NCBI GenBank assembly: GCA_959600065.1
Contig: CAUGKZ010000040.1
Coordinates: 1 to 9,109, forward strand
Length of the DNA stretch: 9,109 nucleotides
Direction: 5' to 3'
Source of the DNA: an uncultured Kroppenstedtia sp.
GTDB taxonomy: Bacteria > Bacillota > Bacilli > Thermoactinomycetales > DSM-45169
Both the position numbers and the translations under genes were made by a program. A model generated the notes under the pieces. The model did not search any database, was not told the DNA's origin, and was given only the letters and a program-made list of their open reading frames with translations. Below are positions 1 through 5,244 of this stretch, one piece after another; position 1 is the stretch's first letter, and every line of letters begins with the position of its first letter.

Positions 1-136
1 CCCACCCAAAATATGGCTAATCAACACGCCTGGCAGGAGATATCTCTCGACAGACGCGCCTGCGAATGGGAGACCCTTCGATCATCCGGCAACGACTCCT
101 GCAATTTCTTACGGAGTTGAACCAACTAACGGCTAA
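1..136 (+). CDS. 3' end of an unidentified + strand gene (frame uncertain)
   Basis: A gene appears to enter from the left, because a + strand intrinsic terminator follows at 154-189 and no minus-strand gene needs it. The frame is not settled. The frame starting at base 2 is open from the edge to TAA at 134-136 and would encode a Pro/Ala/Thr-rich tail of 44 residues. The frame starting at base 1 is open to TGA at 118-120. The frame starting at base 3 is broken by TAA at 18-20, yet between 21 and TGA at 144-146 it encodes a very protein-like, Leu/Arg-rich amphipathic stretch. I prefer the frame at base 2 because it has no stop, but a frameshifted or decayed end in the third frame is possible. 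No product is recognised. Confidence 0.3.
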   Translation, partial: PPKIWLINTPGRRYLSTDAPANGRPFDHPATTPAISYGVEPTNG

Positions 137-153
137 TATCGGCTGACCAGAGG

Positions 154-189
154 CCCCCCCTCTCCATCATCAGGAGAGGGGGGGTTTTT
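154..189 (+). terminator. Strong intrinsic terminator
   Basis: A perfect 12-bp stem (154-165 with 173-184, seven C facing seven G at the base) and a 7-nt loop (166-172) are followed by TTTTT at 185-189. The T run lies only on the + side, so it serves the gene entering from the left. The convergent oxidoreductase gene ends at 203, facing it, but would have no U-tract here. Confidence 0.9.
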
Positions 190-202
190 GGGCCCTTACC
201 AG

Positions 203-1630
203 TCAATGGTAGGGGGGCGGGGCGTTTTCGCTGGTCTCAGCCGGGTTGGAAACCTTTGTAAAATCCCAGGGGTTCCCTTCCTCTGTCCAGGCGAGATGTT
301 GTTCCGACCGGGGATGAGCTGCGTAATCCACATCCAGGAGCCGGGCCAGTTCCCTGTCTAGGGAGACCAGATCCTGCCTGTCGATCTGCATGAGATCGGA
401 TTTTCCCAGGGCGTAGGCGACCATTTTCATCTCCTCCACACAGGATTTGAGAAATTTGGCCAGATGTTCAGCGCCTTGTTCCACATTGAAGTCTTCTTTG
501 AACTTGCCTTGGTATAAGAGGACTTGAACCGGTGGTTCCAAGGGAGAAGCCAGATTGAACTGGGTGTGGAGCATTCCCACCAGTGCGATCGATCCGATAT
601 AGACTGCATCCGCTCCCAGGGCCATCGCTTTGAGAAAATGACCCGGCGTGGTCAGGCCGCCAGCGGCGATGACGGAAACCTCCCGTTTCACCCCTCGTCT
701 CTCCAGGTGACGAATCGTCCTGCTCAGGGCGAACAGAGTGGGCAGGCCCACATCGTCCTGGAGAATAGTTGGGCCGCCATGGGTGCCTGCCTCCGCCCCA
801 TCCACCACAATATAGTCGATCCCCCCATCCAGTGCGATGTCGATCTCCTGCTCCAGGTAGTGACTGGCACAAGTTTTCAACCCCACCGGCACCCCGTAGG
901 TTTCCCGCAGAGACCGTACCAGAGGTGGAAAGTCCGACGGATGGTCCACCCCCTCCAATCGGGTGTGGATGGGAGCACCCTCTCCATCGCGGATACCAAA
1001 ACGCTTGCGAAAAGGCTCGTCCAACTGCCAGGAGGAACTTCCCATCGGCGCTGCCGCCTGAGCTCCCTGGCCCAACTGGATTTCAATGGCATCCAGTTGA
1101 CGCAAAGATTCAGGATCGTTCATCCAACCCCCTCGATTGTACTGGCCGATAAAATATTTGGCTTCCCGACGCTCTTTCGGAACCAAGGGAGCCTCCCCGG
1201 AATTGGTGGCTGTCCCTGCCAGGCTGGCCCCTCGCGCCAATCCCAGCTTGGCCTTCAATCCCAACGCGCCTCCATAGGACATCCCAGAGATCAAGATGGG
1301 AATCTCCAGCTTTAGTGGCTTGGTTGCCCGAGGGCCGATGGTGGTACCGGTATGGATGCCGACCCCGTCCGCTGTAGGCATCCGATACAAATGTACCGGA
1401 TTAAATGTGAGTTGATCCCAGGGAGAGCGAATCACCGGACTGCCCAAGGGACGTTCAATAGGCTTGCCCGACTCCGCCCGCATGGTCGCCTCCACAATGG
1501 CCCGCGGGGTCAGTTTTTGCGCAATGGTGACAAAAGAGAACAGATTCTCTGTATAAGGATCCTGGATAACCCGATCCAATACAGAATCGACCACCCCATT
1601 AGTGAGTCGCTTCATCAACCAGGACAGCAT
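203..1630 (-). CDS. FMN-binding glutamate synthase family protein
   Basis: This 475-aa protein matches the central TIM-barrel domain of the glutamate synthase (GltB) large subunit, like stand-alone homologues such as B. subtilis YerD (family knowledge). Visible landmarks are PILISGMSYGG at 111-121, the NSGEAP segment near 143-148, GLKTCASHY at 250-258, VDGAEAGTHGGP at 276-287 and the flavin-phosphate region AAGGLTTPG (322-330) to GADAVYIGS (339-347). True glutamate synthases carry a Cys cluster for a 3Fe-4S centre just after the barrel. Here residues 348-380 contain no Cys; the only cysteines are C254 and C397. It should bind FMN but probably lacks the Fe-S centre, so its substrate is unknown. 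The start at 1630 is chosen for GGAGGAGGG six bases upstream; an upstream in-frame start at 1660 has no such site. It lies 33 nt after the CotF-like gene, probably in one operon. Confidence 0.88.
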   Translation of the reverse strand: MLSWLMKRLTNGVVDSVLDRVIQDPYTENLFSFVTIAQKLTPRAIVEATMRAESGKPIERPLGSPVIRSPWDQLTFNPVHLYRMPTADGVGIHTGTTIGPRATKPLKLEIPILISGMSYGGALGLKAKLGLARGASLAGTATNSGEAPLVPKERREAKYFIGQYNRGGWMNDPESLRQLDAIEIQLGQGAQAAAPMGSSSWQLDEPFRKRFGIRDGEGAPIHTRLEGVDHPSDFPPLVRSLRETYGVPVGLKTCASHYLEQEIDIALDGGIDYIVVDGAEAGTHGGPTILQDDVGLPTLFALSRTIRHLERRGVKREVSVIAAGGLTTPGHFLKAMALGADAVYIGSIALVGMLHTQFNLASPLEPPVQVLLYQGKFKEDFNVEQGAEHLAKFLKSCVEEMKMVAYALGKSDLMQIDRQDLVSLDRELARLLDVDYAAHPRSEQHLAWTEEGNPWDFTKVSNPAETSENAPPPYH

Positions 1631-1663
1631 ATGTCTCCCTCCTCCCGCCGGACTGTCCATGTA

Positions 1664-1963
1664 TCAATGGCTCTGTTCATGCTGGTTCCCATCCAACTCT
1701 GTTCGCTTCAGTGGCTGTTGTTCCCAATGTAGGAGGGTGCTTTCAATCTCCTGCTGCCCGGCGGTAGCCGTTTGGACCCATCCCTTTTTGTGCATAGTTT
1801 GAAACAGGCGCATGTGCAATTCCTCTGTATCAGTGTGCACTCGATGCATGGCTTTCCGCAGCGTTTGATGAGCACAATGAATTTCCATATGGGTGATTTC
1901 CTGGATCAGGTGTTTTTCCATTATCAACAGATCTTGTGCCATTTCCCGTTCCAATAATTCCAT
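1664..1963 (-). CDS. CotF-like spore coat protein
   Basis: This 99-aa protein has the features of the Coat F family. An all-helical region (about 5-62) starts with an acidic helix containing EMAQDLLIMEKHLI and includes HCAHQTLRKAMHRVH. It ends in the family's typical MHKKGW motif (57-62), normally followed by Tyr and here by Val. A polar Gln/Glu/His-rich tail follows. Proteins of this kind are deposited in the spore coat or are coat-associated (family knowledge). The ATG at 1963 is preceded by a GGGAGGAAGGG purine tract six bases away; an upstream in-frame TTG at 1999 would lie before that site and is rejected. The next gene, the FMN oxidoreductase, begins 33 nt downstream with no terminator between. 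It is shorter than B. subtilis CotF and lacks a second copy of the domain. Confidence 0.72.
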   Translation of the reverse strand: MELLEREMAQDLLIMEKHLIQEITHMEIHCAHQTLRKAMHRVHTDTEELHMRLFQTMHKKGWVQTATAGQQEIESTLLHWEQQPLKRTELDGNQHEQSH

Positions 1964-2019
1964 TTCTATCCCTTCCTCCCTGAGGTAAAGCCCCCCCAAC
2001 CTATTCGTTGAGGGGTCTA

Positions 2020-2040
2020 AAATCGTTGTTATGACGATTT
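2020..2040. repeat. Operator-like inverted repeat upstream of the CotF-like gene
   Basis: Perfect 7-bp arms AAATCGT (2020-2026) and ACGATTT (2034-2040) flank a 7-nt centre. The repeat sits 57-77 nt before the CotF-like start. It is A/T-rich and lacks an adjacent T run, so a protein-binding site is more likely than a terminator. The binding protein is unknown. Confidence 0.4.
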
Positions 2041-2081
2041 AATCCCTCTTTCCTTAAACACTTAAATGGACCTGCCTCATC

Positions 2082-2309
2082 CTAGTGAACAGGAGGCAGA
2101 TCTTCCCGTTCTCGCCCGTCATGGTTGCGAAGCTGTGTCAACATCTGCCCGACGTGATCCCGATGCAGTTGGGCCGCGTCCTGAAACCAGTTTTTCAGTT
2201 CATCACTCTTACATTTCTGTTCATACAGCTCACACTTGCGGACAGCTAATGCTTCCGCTTCCATCAGATCCTGCAGATGCAGTAGTTCCATTTGCGTCAA
2301 CTGTTCCAT
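2082..2309 (-). CDS. Small spore-coat-like helical protein
   Basis: A 75-aa acidic, all-helical protein. Residues 1-62 form two predicted helices: MELLHLQDLMEAEALAVRK, then ELKNWFQDAAQLHRDHVGQM. Cys occurs at 26 and 33, and a charged Pro-ending tail follows. The pattern resembles short CotF-related proteins of the B. subtilis YraG/YraF type, which are annotated as spore coat proteins; I rank this as likely, not certain. The start at 2309 has GGGAGG only three bases upstream, a tight spacing, but there is no better in-frame alternative. A sporulation-type promoter lies at 2341-2370. A GC hairpin (arms 2072-2078 and 2093-2099) overlaps the stop codon but is followed by a poor U-tract, so readthrough into the CotF-like gene 118 nt downstream is possible. 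Confidence 0.62.
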   Translation of the reverse strand: MEQLTQMELLHLQDLMEAEALAVRKCELYEQKCKSDELKNWFQDAAQLHRDHVGQMLTQLRNHDGREREDLPPVH

Positions 2310-2340
2310 GATCCTCCCTGCCTTCCCCTGGATTCTGGAA

Positions 2341-2370
2341 TAGTATGAGTCAATTTAGGATCGATTATTG
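2341..2370 (-). promoter_or_regulatory. Putative sporulation (sigma-G-like) promoter
   Basis: On the minus strand, CAATA (2370-2366) is separated by 18 bases from CATACTA (2347-2341). This fits the sigma-G layout of a GNATR-type -35, 17-18 bases, and CATNNTA at -10, with one mismatch in the -35. The predicted transcript would begin about 26 nt before the coat-like gene start at 2309. It lies just after the terminator of the preceding gene, as expected for an independent unit. Confidence 0.45.
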
Positions 2371-2379
2371 ATGGTTCAT

Positions 2380-2406
2380 AAAAAGACCTGCCGTTTCTCC
2401 GACAGG
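2380..2406 (-). terminator. Intrinsic terminator of the 94-aa hypothetical gene
   Basis: On the minus strand a 7-bp stem (2406-2400 with 2393-2387, one G-U pair) and a 6-nt loop are followed by TC and then TTTTT at 2384-2380. It lies just after the stop at 2420. Confidence 0.75.
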
Positions 2407-2419
2407 CCGCAGACTGTTC

Positions 2420-2704
2420 TCATCTTTTTTTACGGGGCGTCTTTCGCTTCCCCTGCAAAATGTCCATCCCCATCTGAGGGTTTTTCTGGATACTGTCGGC
2501 GAACTGTTCCAGTTCTCCCCGATCTACATCCACTTGAGTCACCTTCATAAGATAGTCCAGAACTGCAGGCATTCCCCCCCGCTCATGAACTCGTTTGGCT
2601 CCTTGCAGGATCTGTTTCAACTGTTGCTCTGTCAAGACGTTATGACCCATCACATTATTGATCAGCTGGGCCATCTCTTTGGTAGAAGGACCTTTGCCCG
2701 GCAT
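2420..2704 (-). CDS. Conserved-looking small basic protein, function unknown
   Basis: A 94-aa soluble protein that I do not recognise. It is predicted to be mostly helical: KEMAQLINNVMG at 9-20, LTEQQLKQILQGAKRVHERGG at 24-44 (interrupted by basic residues), a third helix with VLDYLMKVTQ at 48-57, and ELEQFADSIQ at 64-73. It ends in a strongly basic tail (KRKTPRKKR, 86-94) that could contact nucleic acid. The start at 2704 is fixed by GGAGGG six bases upstream; a longer in-frame start at 2740 has no ribosome site. It is transcribed alone, with its own terminator directly downstream. It is divergent from the tiny membrane-protein array and next to coat-like genes, which suggests but does not prove a sporulation role. 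Its length and helical, basic character recall small sporulation proteins, but no specific family can be claimed. Confidence 0.75.
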   Translation of the reverse strand: MPGKGPSTKEMAQLINNVMGHNVLTEQQLKQILQGAKRVHERGGMPAVLDYLMKVTQVDVDRGELEQFADSIQKNPQMGMDILQGKRKTPRKKR

Positions 2705-2902
2705 TGCTATCCCTCCGCTAATCCGTGATCTATTCACCATATGCCGATGGGAGGAACAGGGGGCGGGTGTTTGTCTAAATCCCGATGATTTGGGCGTTCA
2801 CAGTCCCGGAAATTCTTCAGATGCCGAAACGGTTGTCACCTGTATTGAATAAGCTGACAGTACAACTCCTAGTGGGGTTTTAATGGAAAGGAGGAGTATT
2901 CC

Positions 2903-3058
2903 ATGTATGATCCCGGCGGCTATTCTTACGGACCCGTCTATGGATATAACTATGAAGGTTACTACGGCGCCGGCTACCGTGGAGGGGGAATCCTCCAACG
3001 CCTATTTTTGTTCCTTCTCGTGATCCCGGTCATTTTCTGGTTTGTGGGTGCCTTTTAA
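2903..3058 (+). CDS. Tiny Gly/Tyr-rich membrane protein (YjcZ-like)
   Basis: A 51-aa protein. Residues 1-29 are a soluble head very rich in Tyr (nine) and Gly (YDPGGYSYG, EGYYGAGYRGGG). Residues about 30-51 form one hydrophobic segment (ILQRLFLFLLVIPVIFWFVGAF) that ends at the C-terminus. This layout is that of the tiny transmembrane YjcZ-type sporulation proteins of Bacilli (family knowledge); the match is by architecture, not close sequence. The start is unambiguous, since AAAGGAGG lies eight bases upstream. It is the first gene of the + strand array, and no terminator is seen before the next members. The Tyr-rich head could be cross-linked in the coat, which is inference only. Confidence 0.78.
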   Translation: MYDPGGYSYGPVYGYNYEGYYGAGYRGGGILQRLFLFLLVIPVIFWFVGAF

Positions 3059-3148
3059 AAAAACTGATTCCCCGGGATATCCGCCTGTACACATCGCCGG
3101 ATAAGTGCATAGCTTGTAGCAGAAAAGAGAAAAGGAGGGAACAGCGCC

Positions 3149-3241
3149 ATCCTATCCGGCAAATACTCGGGCTTCGGGTTGGGTCGATTGCTCCTGTATT
3201 ATGAGTGATTTAAGACTCTCTTCGCCTGGGTTGGGCTGTAA
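3149..3241 (+). pseudogene. Decayed copy of the tiny membrane protein genes at 3373 and 3527
   Basis: Aligning this stretch to the gene at 3373 gives a match over its length. A ribosome site (GGAGG, 3134-3138) is followed after ten bases by ATC where the functional copy has ATG. The reading frame then encodes SG, YSGFGLGRLLL (3164-3196), a TGA stop (3206-3208), and LFAWVGL followed by TAA (3218-3241). The functional product has YGYGFGLGRLLI followed by a membrane segment containing IFALVGIW. The number of codons between the GLGR motif and the FA.VG motif is the same in both copies, so the frame was kept while the start codon was lost, an in-frame stop arose and the centre of the membrane segment diverged. 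The copy is therefore probably a dead paralogue. The homology is short, so chance similarity of the second half is not excluded. Confidence 0.6.
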
Positions 3242-3260
3242 CCCCAGGAGAAACCAAGCT

Positions 3261-3311
3261 CCGACGCTGTCGGATCCACAGATCGGGAGAAAAGGGAATC
3301 ATCCCTTTCTC
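3261..3311 (+). other. Two adjacent RNA hairpins in the tiny-gene array
   Basis: A 5-bp hairpin (CCGAC 3261-3265, GTCGG 3269-3273) is followed by a longer one. In the longer one, 3287-3292 pairs with 306-311 of the same kilobase (3306-3311) and 3294-3297 pairs with 3302-3305, with one bulged A and a 4-nt loop. No T run follows, so this is not a terminator. It lies between the decayed copy and the first functional twin and may be a structured leader or mRNA-stability element. Confidence 0.45.
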
Positions 3312-3372
3312 ATAAAACGGCGGGCTCATCCAGCCTCACCGTTTCCCAAACCAAAAAAAGGGGGGAAAATCC

Positions 3373-3477
3373 ATGTCCGGTTCCTATGGTTACGGATTTG
3401 GCCTTGGCCGTCTTCTGATTTTCCTGCTTGTCATTGCCACCATCTTCGCCCTGGTCGGCATCTGGGGATATTACTGA
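3373..3477 (+). CDS. Tiny YjcZ-like single-span membrane protein, copy 1
   Basis: A 34-aa protein. Its short Gly/Tyr head (SGSYGYGFGLGR, residues 2-13) is followed by one hydrophobic helix (LLIFLLVIATIFALVGIW, 14-31) and a GYY end. The composition and size are those of YjcZ-type sporulation membrane peptides. GGGGGG lies about eight bases before the ATG and serves as ribosome site, with TTTCCC at 3342-3347 able to pair weakly with its 3' part. The product is 30/32 identical to the next gene's, yet most codons differ at the third base. Synonymous change alone at this density argues that both copies are translated and under selection. It is too short for routine gene finding. Confidence 0.82.
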   Translation: MSGSYGYGFGLGRLLIFLLVIATIFALVGIWGYY

Positions 3478-3485
3478 TTCCAGAT

Positions 3486-3521
3486 CACCCCCCTGAACGT
3501 CTTTGCCATTGAAAGGGGGTG
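3486..3521 (+). promoter_or_regulatory. Hairpin that buries the ribosome site of the second twin
   Basis: CACCCCC (3486-3492) pairs with GGGGGTG (3515-3521), a 7-bp stem that includes the entire GGGGG ribosome site of the gene at 3527. The stop codon of the first twin ends at 3477, nine bases before the stem. A ribosome finishing the first gene would therefore cover the left arm and free the site. Translational coupling is the simplest reading (inference). Confidence 0.5.
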
Positions 3522-3526
3522 TTTCC

Positions 3527-3625
3527 ATGAGCTACGGGTATGGATTTGGCCTCGGTCGCTTGTTACTCTTCCTGCTTGTGATTGCCACCATCTTTGCCCT
3601 GGTTGGCATTTGGGGGGGATACTAA
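3527..3625 (+). CDS. Tiny YjcZ-like single-span membrane protein, copy 2
   Basis: A 32-aa protein, the twin of the one at 3373. The head SYGYGFGLGR (2-11) is followed by the membrane helix LLLFLLVIATIFALVGIW (12-29) and a GGY end. It lacks two residues of the first copy's head and differs in only two further positions (Ile to Leu in the helix, Tyr to Gly near the end). The start is the ATG eight bases after GGGGG in GAAAGGGGGTG; that site lies in the hairpin at 3486-3521. It is the last gene of the array, 49 nt after the first twin, and is closed by a strong terminator. The expected role is in the spore or forespore membrane, by family architecture only. Confidence 0.82.
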   Translation: MSYGYGFGLGRLLLFLLVIATIFALVGIWGGY

Positions 3626-3644
3626 TCCTCCCACCATAGGAATG

Positions 3645-3676
3645 CCCCCGGCTATTACCGGGGGTTTTGTTTTTTT
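3645..3676 (+). terminator. Strong intrinsic terminator of the tiny-gene array
   Basis: CCCCCGG (3645-3651) pairs with CCGGGGG (3658-3664) around a 6-nt loop, followed by TTTTGTTTTTTT at 3665-3676. It lies 20 nt after the last tiny gene. Confidence 0.93.
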
Positions 3677-3732
3677 AACTATTTTTAATAACCATTCACA
3701 CATCTCACATTGGGTTTTCTCTTTGCCCGAGG

Positions 3733-3766
3733 AAAAAAAACAGGCAACCCCGTATCGGATTGCCTG
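3733..3766 (-). terminator. Strong intrinsic terminator of ytxJ
   Basis: On the minus strand a 10-bp stem (3766-3757 with 3750-3741, one G-U pair) and a 6-nt loop are followed by eight T (3740-3733). It lies 12 nt after the ytxJ stop and converges with the array terminator at 3645-3676. Confidence 0.92.
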
Positions 3767-3777
3767 CTCCTATCATG

Positions 3778-4125
3778 TCAAACGTTCTGCATTGCATTTT
3801 CCAGTGACTCCATCGTAATATGCCAGTGGGATGTATTCCAGACTTCCTTCCCATCTTTTACCATAATGGCCTGAGGTGATTTGTGTTGGACACCCAGATC
3901 CTCGGCGATCTGATTGGAAACTGGTCGGGACTCAATCACCTTAACCATGACATATTCCACGGTTTCCGGTGCCACTGTGGAGACGAATCTCTGATATTCC
4001 TCCCAAGCCTCTGCACTGATGGGACAGCTAGTACTGTGCTTCATGACCAAAGCAGGATGTTCCCCTGATTGGCGCTGGATCTGCTCCCATTCTTCCAATG
4101 TTGTAATCTCTTTCCACTGCGCCAT
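3778..4125 (-). CDS. ytxJ: Monothiol bacilliredoxin YtxJ
   Basis: A 115-aa thioredoxin-fold protein of the YtxJ family (also called BrxC), which removes bacillithiol from S-bacillithiolated proteins in the cytoplasm of bacillithiol-making Firmicutes. The active-site Cys is C34 in HSTSCPISAEA (30-40). The family motif is a single Cys followed by Pro-Ile-Ser, as seen here. The expected cis-Pro is P84 in HKSPQAIMVKDGKEVWNTSHW, which also carries the family's WNTSHW ending. The length is typical for the family. The ATG at 4125 has GAGGAG eight bases upstream; an in-frame GTG nine bases earlier would overlap that site. It follows the RsfA-like gene by 64 nt with no terminator between, so it may be partly co-transcribed with it. 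This would tie thiol repair to sporulation, which is inference. Confidence 0.92.
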   Translation of the reverse strand: MAQWKEITTLEEWEQIQRQSGEHPALVMKHSTSCPISAEAWEEYQRFVSTVAPETVEYVMVKVIESRPVSNQIAEDLGVQHKSPQAIMVKDGKEVWNTSHWHITMESLENAMQNV

Positions 4126-4189
4126 GTGTCCCACTCCTCTGCTAAAAACTCTACCATGATCTTACCCTATTTTTTTGCCTTTGGGAATC

Positions 4190-4603
4190 TCAAAAGTGGT
4201 GAATTCTGGCGTTGTTCTGTTTCTTTTCCAAAAGGCTGATCAGCAATTGGTATTCCTCTAGCAACATCACCTCAAAAAATTTCATCTCTTCCCGCATCCT
4301 ACGGTTTTCTTTGATCAATTCCCCCAGTTGGGTTTGGTTAGTATCCAATTTCTGTTCCAATTGTTTGATCCGCTCCCGCAGATGAGAAGGATCCGTCCGA
4401 GCGGCTGTGACGGTAACCGTCTCCTCATCACGGAAGGTTAATTCTTTCCATCGGATGGCACATGCTTGGGGACTGCGTTTCAACTTCATCGCGGCTTGGG
4501 CGAAACTCCGACTGGGAGTGAGCCCCCGCTGTCTGTCCTGATCCACCAGGGAGAGAAGGAATCGGTCTTCTTTGGGGTTCCAGGGACGGGACACATTCAG
4601 CAC
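4190..4603 (-). CDS. RsfA-like SANT/Myb-domain regulator, second copy
   Basis: A 137-aa protein with an N-terminal SANT/Myb-type helix-turn-helix at about 8-52. The spaced tryptophans are W8 and W52, with ED at 12-13, a buried LLSLV, SFAQAAMKLKRSPQACAIRW at 33-52, then a basic residue. A long coiled coil follows (about 73-127, LRERIKQLEQKL through FFEVMLLEEYQLLISLLEKK) and should mediate dimerisation. The architecture is that of RsfA-family prespore transcription regulators, but this copy is shorter and clearly diverged from the neighbour upstream. The predicted start is GTG at 4603, with AGAGGA five to six bases before it. A GTG three codons later, with AGAGGTG before it, is equally possible. 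It starts 36 nt after the rsfA stop, in the same transcript. Confidence 0.8.
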   Translation of the reverse strand: MLNVSRPWNPKEDRFLLSLVDQDRQRGLTPSRSFAQAAMKLKRSPQACAIRWKELTFRDEETVTVTAARTDPSHLRERIKQLEQKLDTNQTQLGELIKENRRMREEMKFFEVMLLEEYQLLISLLEKKQNNARIHHF

Positions 4604-4639
4604 CTCTTTCCTCTGACCGCCGTCCTCTATGGAACCATG

Positions 4640-5212
4640 TTATGATTCCGCCTCCAGCTTCGACTCGACTCCCGTCCCGATTTCTTTGTTTTCAGTCCCT
4701 TCCCCCAGGGACTCCTGGCGATCCGCCGCTTCCATATGGCGTGCGGTTTGGAAAAGGCGAAGCAAACTGGTGTACCGATCCTTAATTTCATTCTGGAAAC
4801 TCTCAAAGGCATCCCATTCTTCGGTCAATCGACTGTGTTCCGCCTCTGCTACCTGCAGTTTTTTCTCTTTTTCCGCCAGTCTTTTCTCCAATTCAGACAG
4901 CCTGGTGCGGGTGGAGAGATATTCCGCTTCAAATTCTTTTAATTGGCGAATCACATCATTTATAGAGATGGAAGGCTTGCGCTTCCGTTTCAGTTGGTTT
5001 TCCACCCGCTCTTTCTTAGCTTCCTGAAAGGCATCCGCTTCCCGTTTCCTGACGACGGCATTCCATCGAAAGCCGCAGGCTCCTGGGGTTCGTTTAATCT
5101 TTTCGGCCACCTCCTGAAAAGCATCCAGTTGGTTGCCGCCTTCTCTTACCGAACGAAGAACTGTTTCTGCCAACAACTGATCTTCTTCTTCCGTCCAACA
5201 GCGCCCTTTCAT
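4640..5212 (-). CDS. rsfA: RsfA-family prespore-specific transcription regulator
   Basis: This 190-aa protein has the RsfA layout. A SANT/Myb-like DNA-binding domain (5-50) contains [15 protein letters not shown] (6-20), [18 protein letters not shown] (22-39) and [11 protein letters not shown] (41-51). A very basic linker (66-79, with KRKRK) follows, then a coiled coil (about 84-138) and an acidic, low-complexity C-terminus. The domain closely follows the sequence pattern of B. subtilis RsfA, which modulates sigma-F-dependent genes in the forespore (family knowledge). The ATG at 5212 has AAAGGAGG seven bases upstream; an upstream in-frame start at 5236 lies before that site and is rejected. 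A sporulation-type -10 lies at 5245-5253. The gene is followed by a diverged paralogue, so the two may form a regulatory pair. Confidence 0.88.
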   Translation of the reverse strand: MKGRCWTEEEDQLLAETVLRSVREGGNQLDAFQEVAEKIKRTPGACGFRWNAVVRKREADAFQEAKKERVENQLKRKRKPSISINDVIRQLKEFEAEYLSTRTRLSELEKRLAEKEKKLQVAEAEHSRLTEEWDAFESFQNEIKDRYTSLLRLFQTARHMEAADRQESLGEGTENKEIGTGVESKLEAES

Positions 5213-5244
5213 ATCAAATCCTCCTTTGGTGCGCATTCTATCGG

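Noticed and set aside
193..214. Hairpin around the oxidoreductase stop codon (TACCA/TGGTA plus CCC/GGG)
   Set aside because: The stem is short with a bulge, and no U-tract follows on the minus strand, so it is not called a terminator.
524..1315. Long + strand open frame (263 aa) opposite the oxidoreductase gene
   Set aside because: It lies wholly antisense to a gene with clear family motifs, has no ribosome site, and its product is rich in Gln/His/Arg in the way of a shadow frame.
3201..3528. Overlapping frames of 103 aa (+) and 72 aa (-) across the tiny-gene array
   Set aside because: Both run across the first twin gene in other frames. The twins' silent-site divergence shows which frame is selected.
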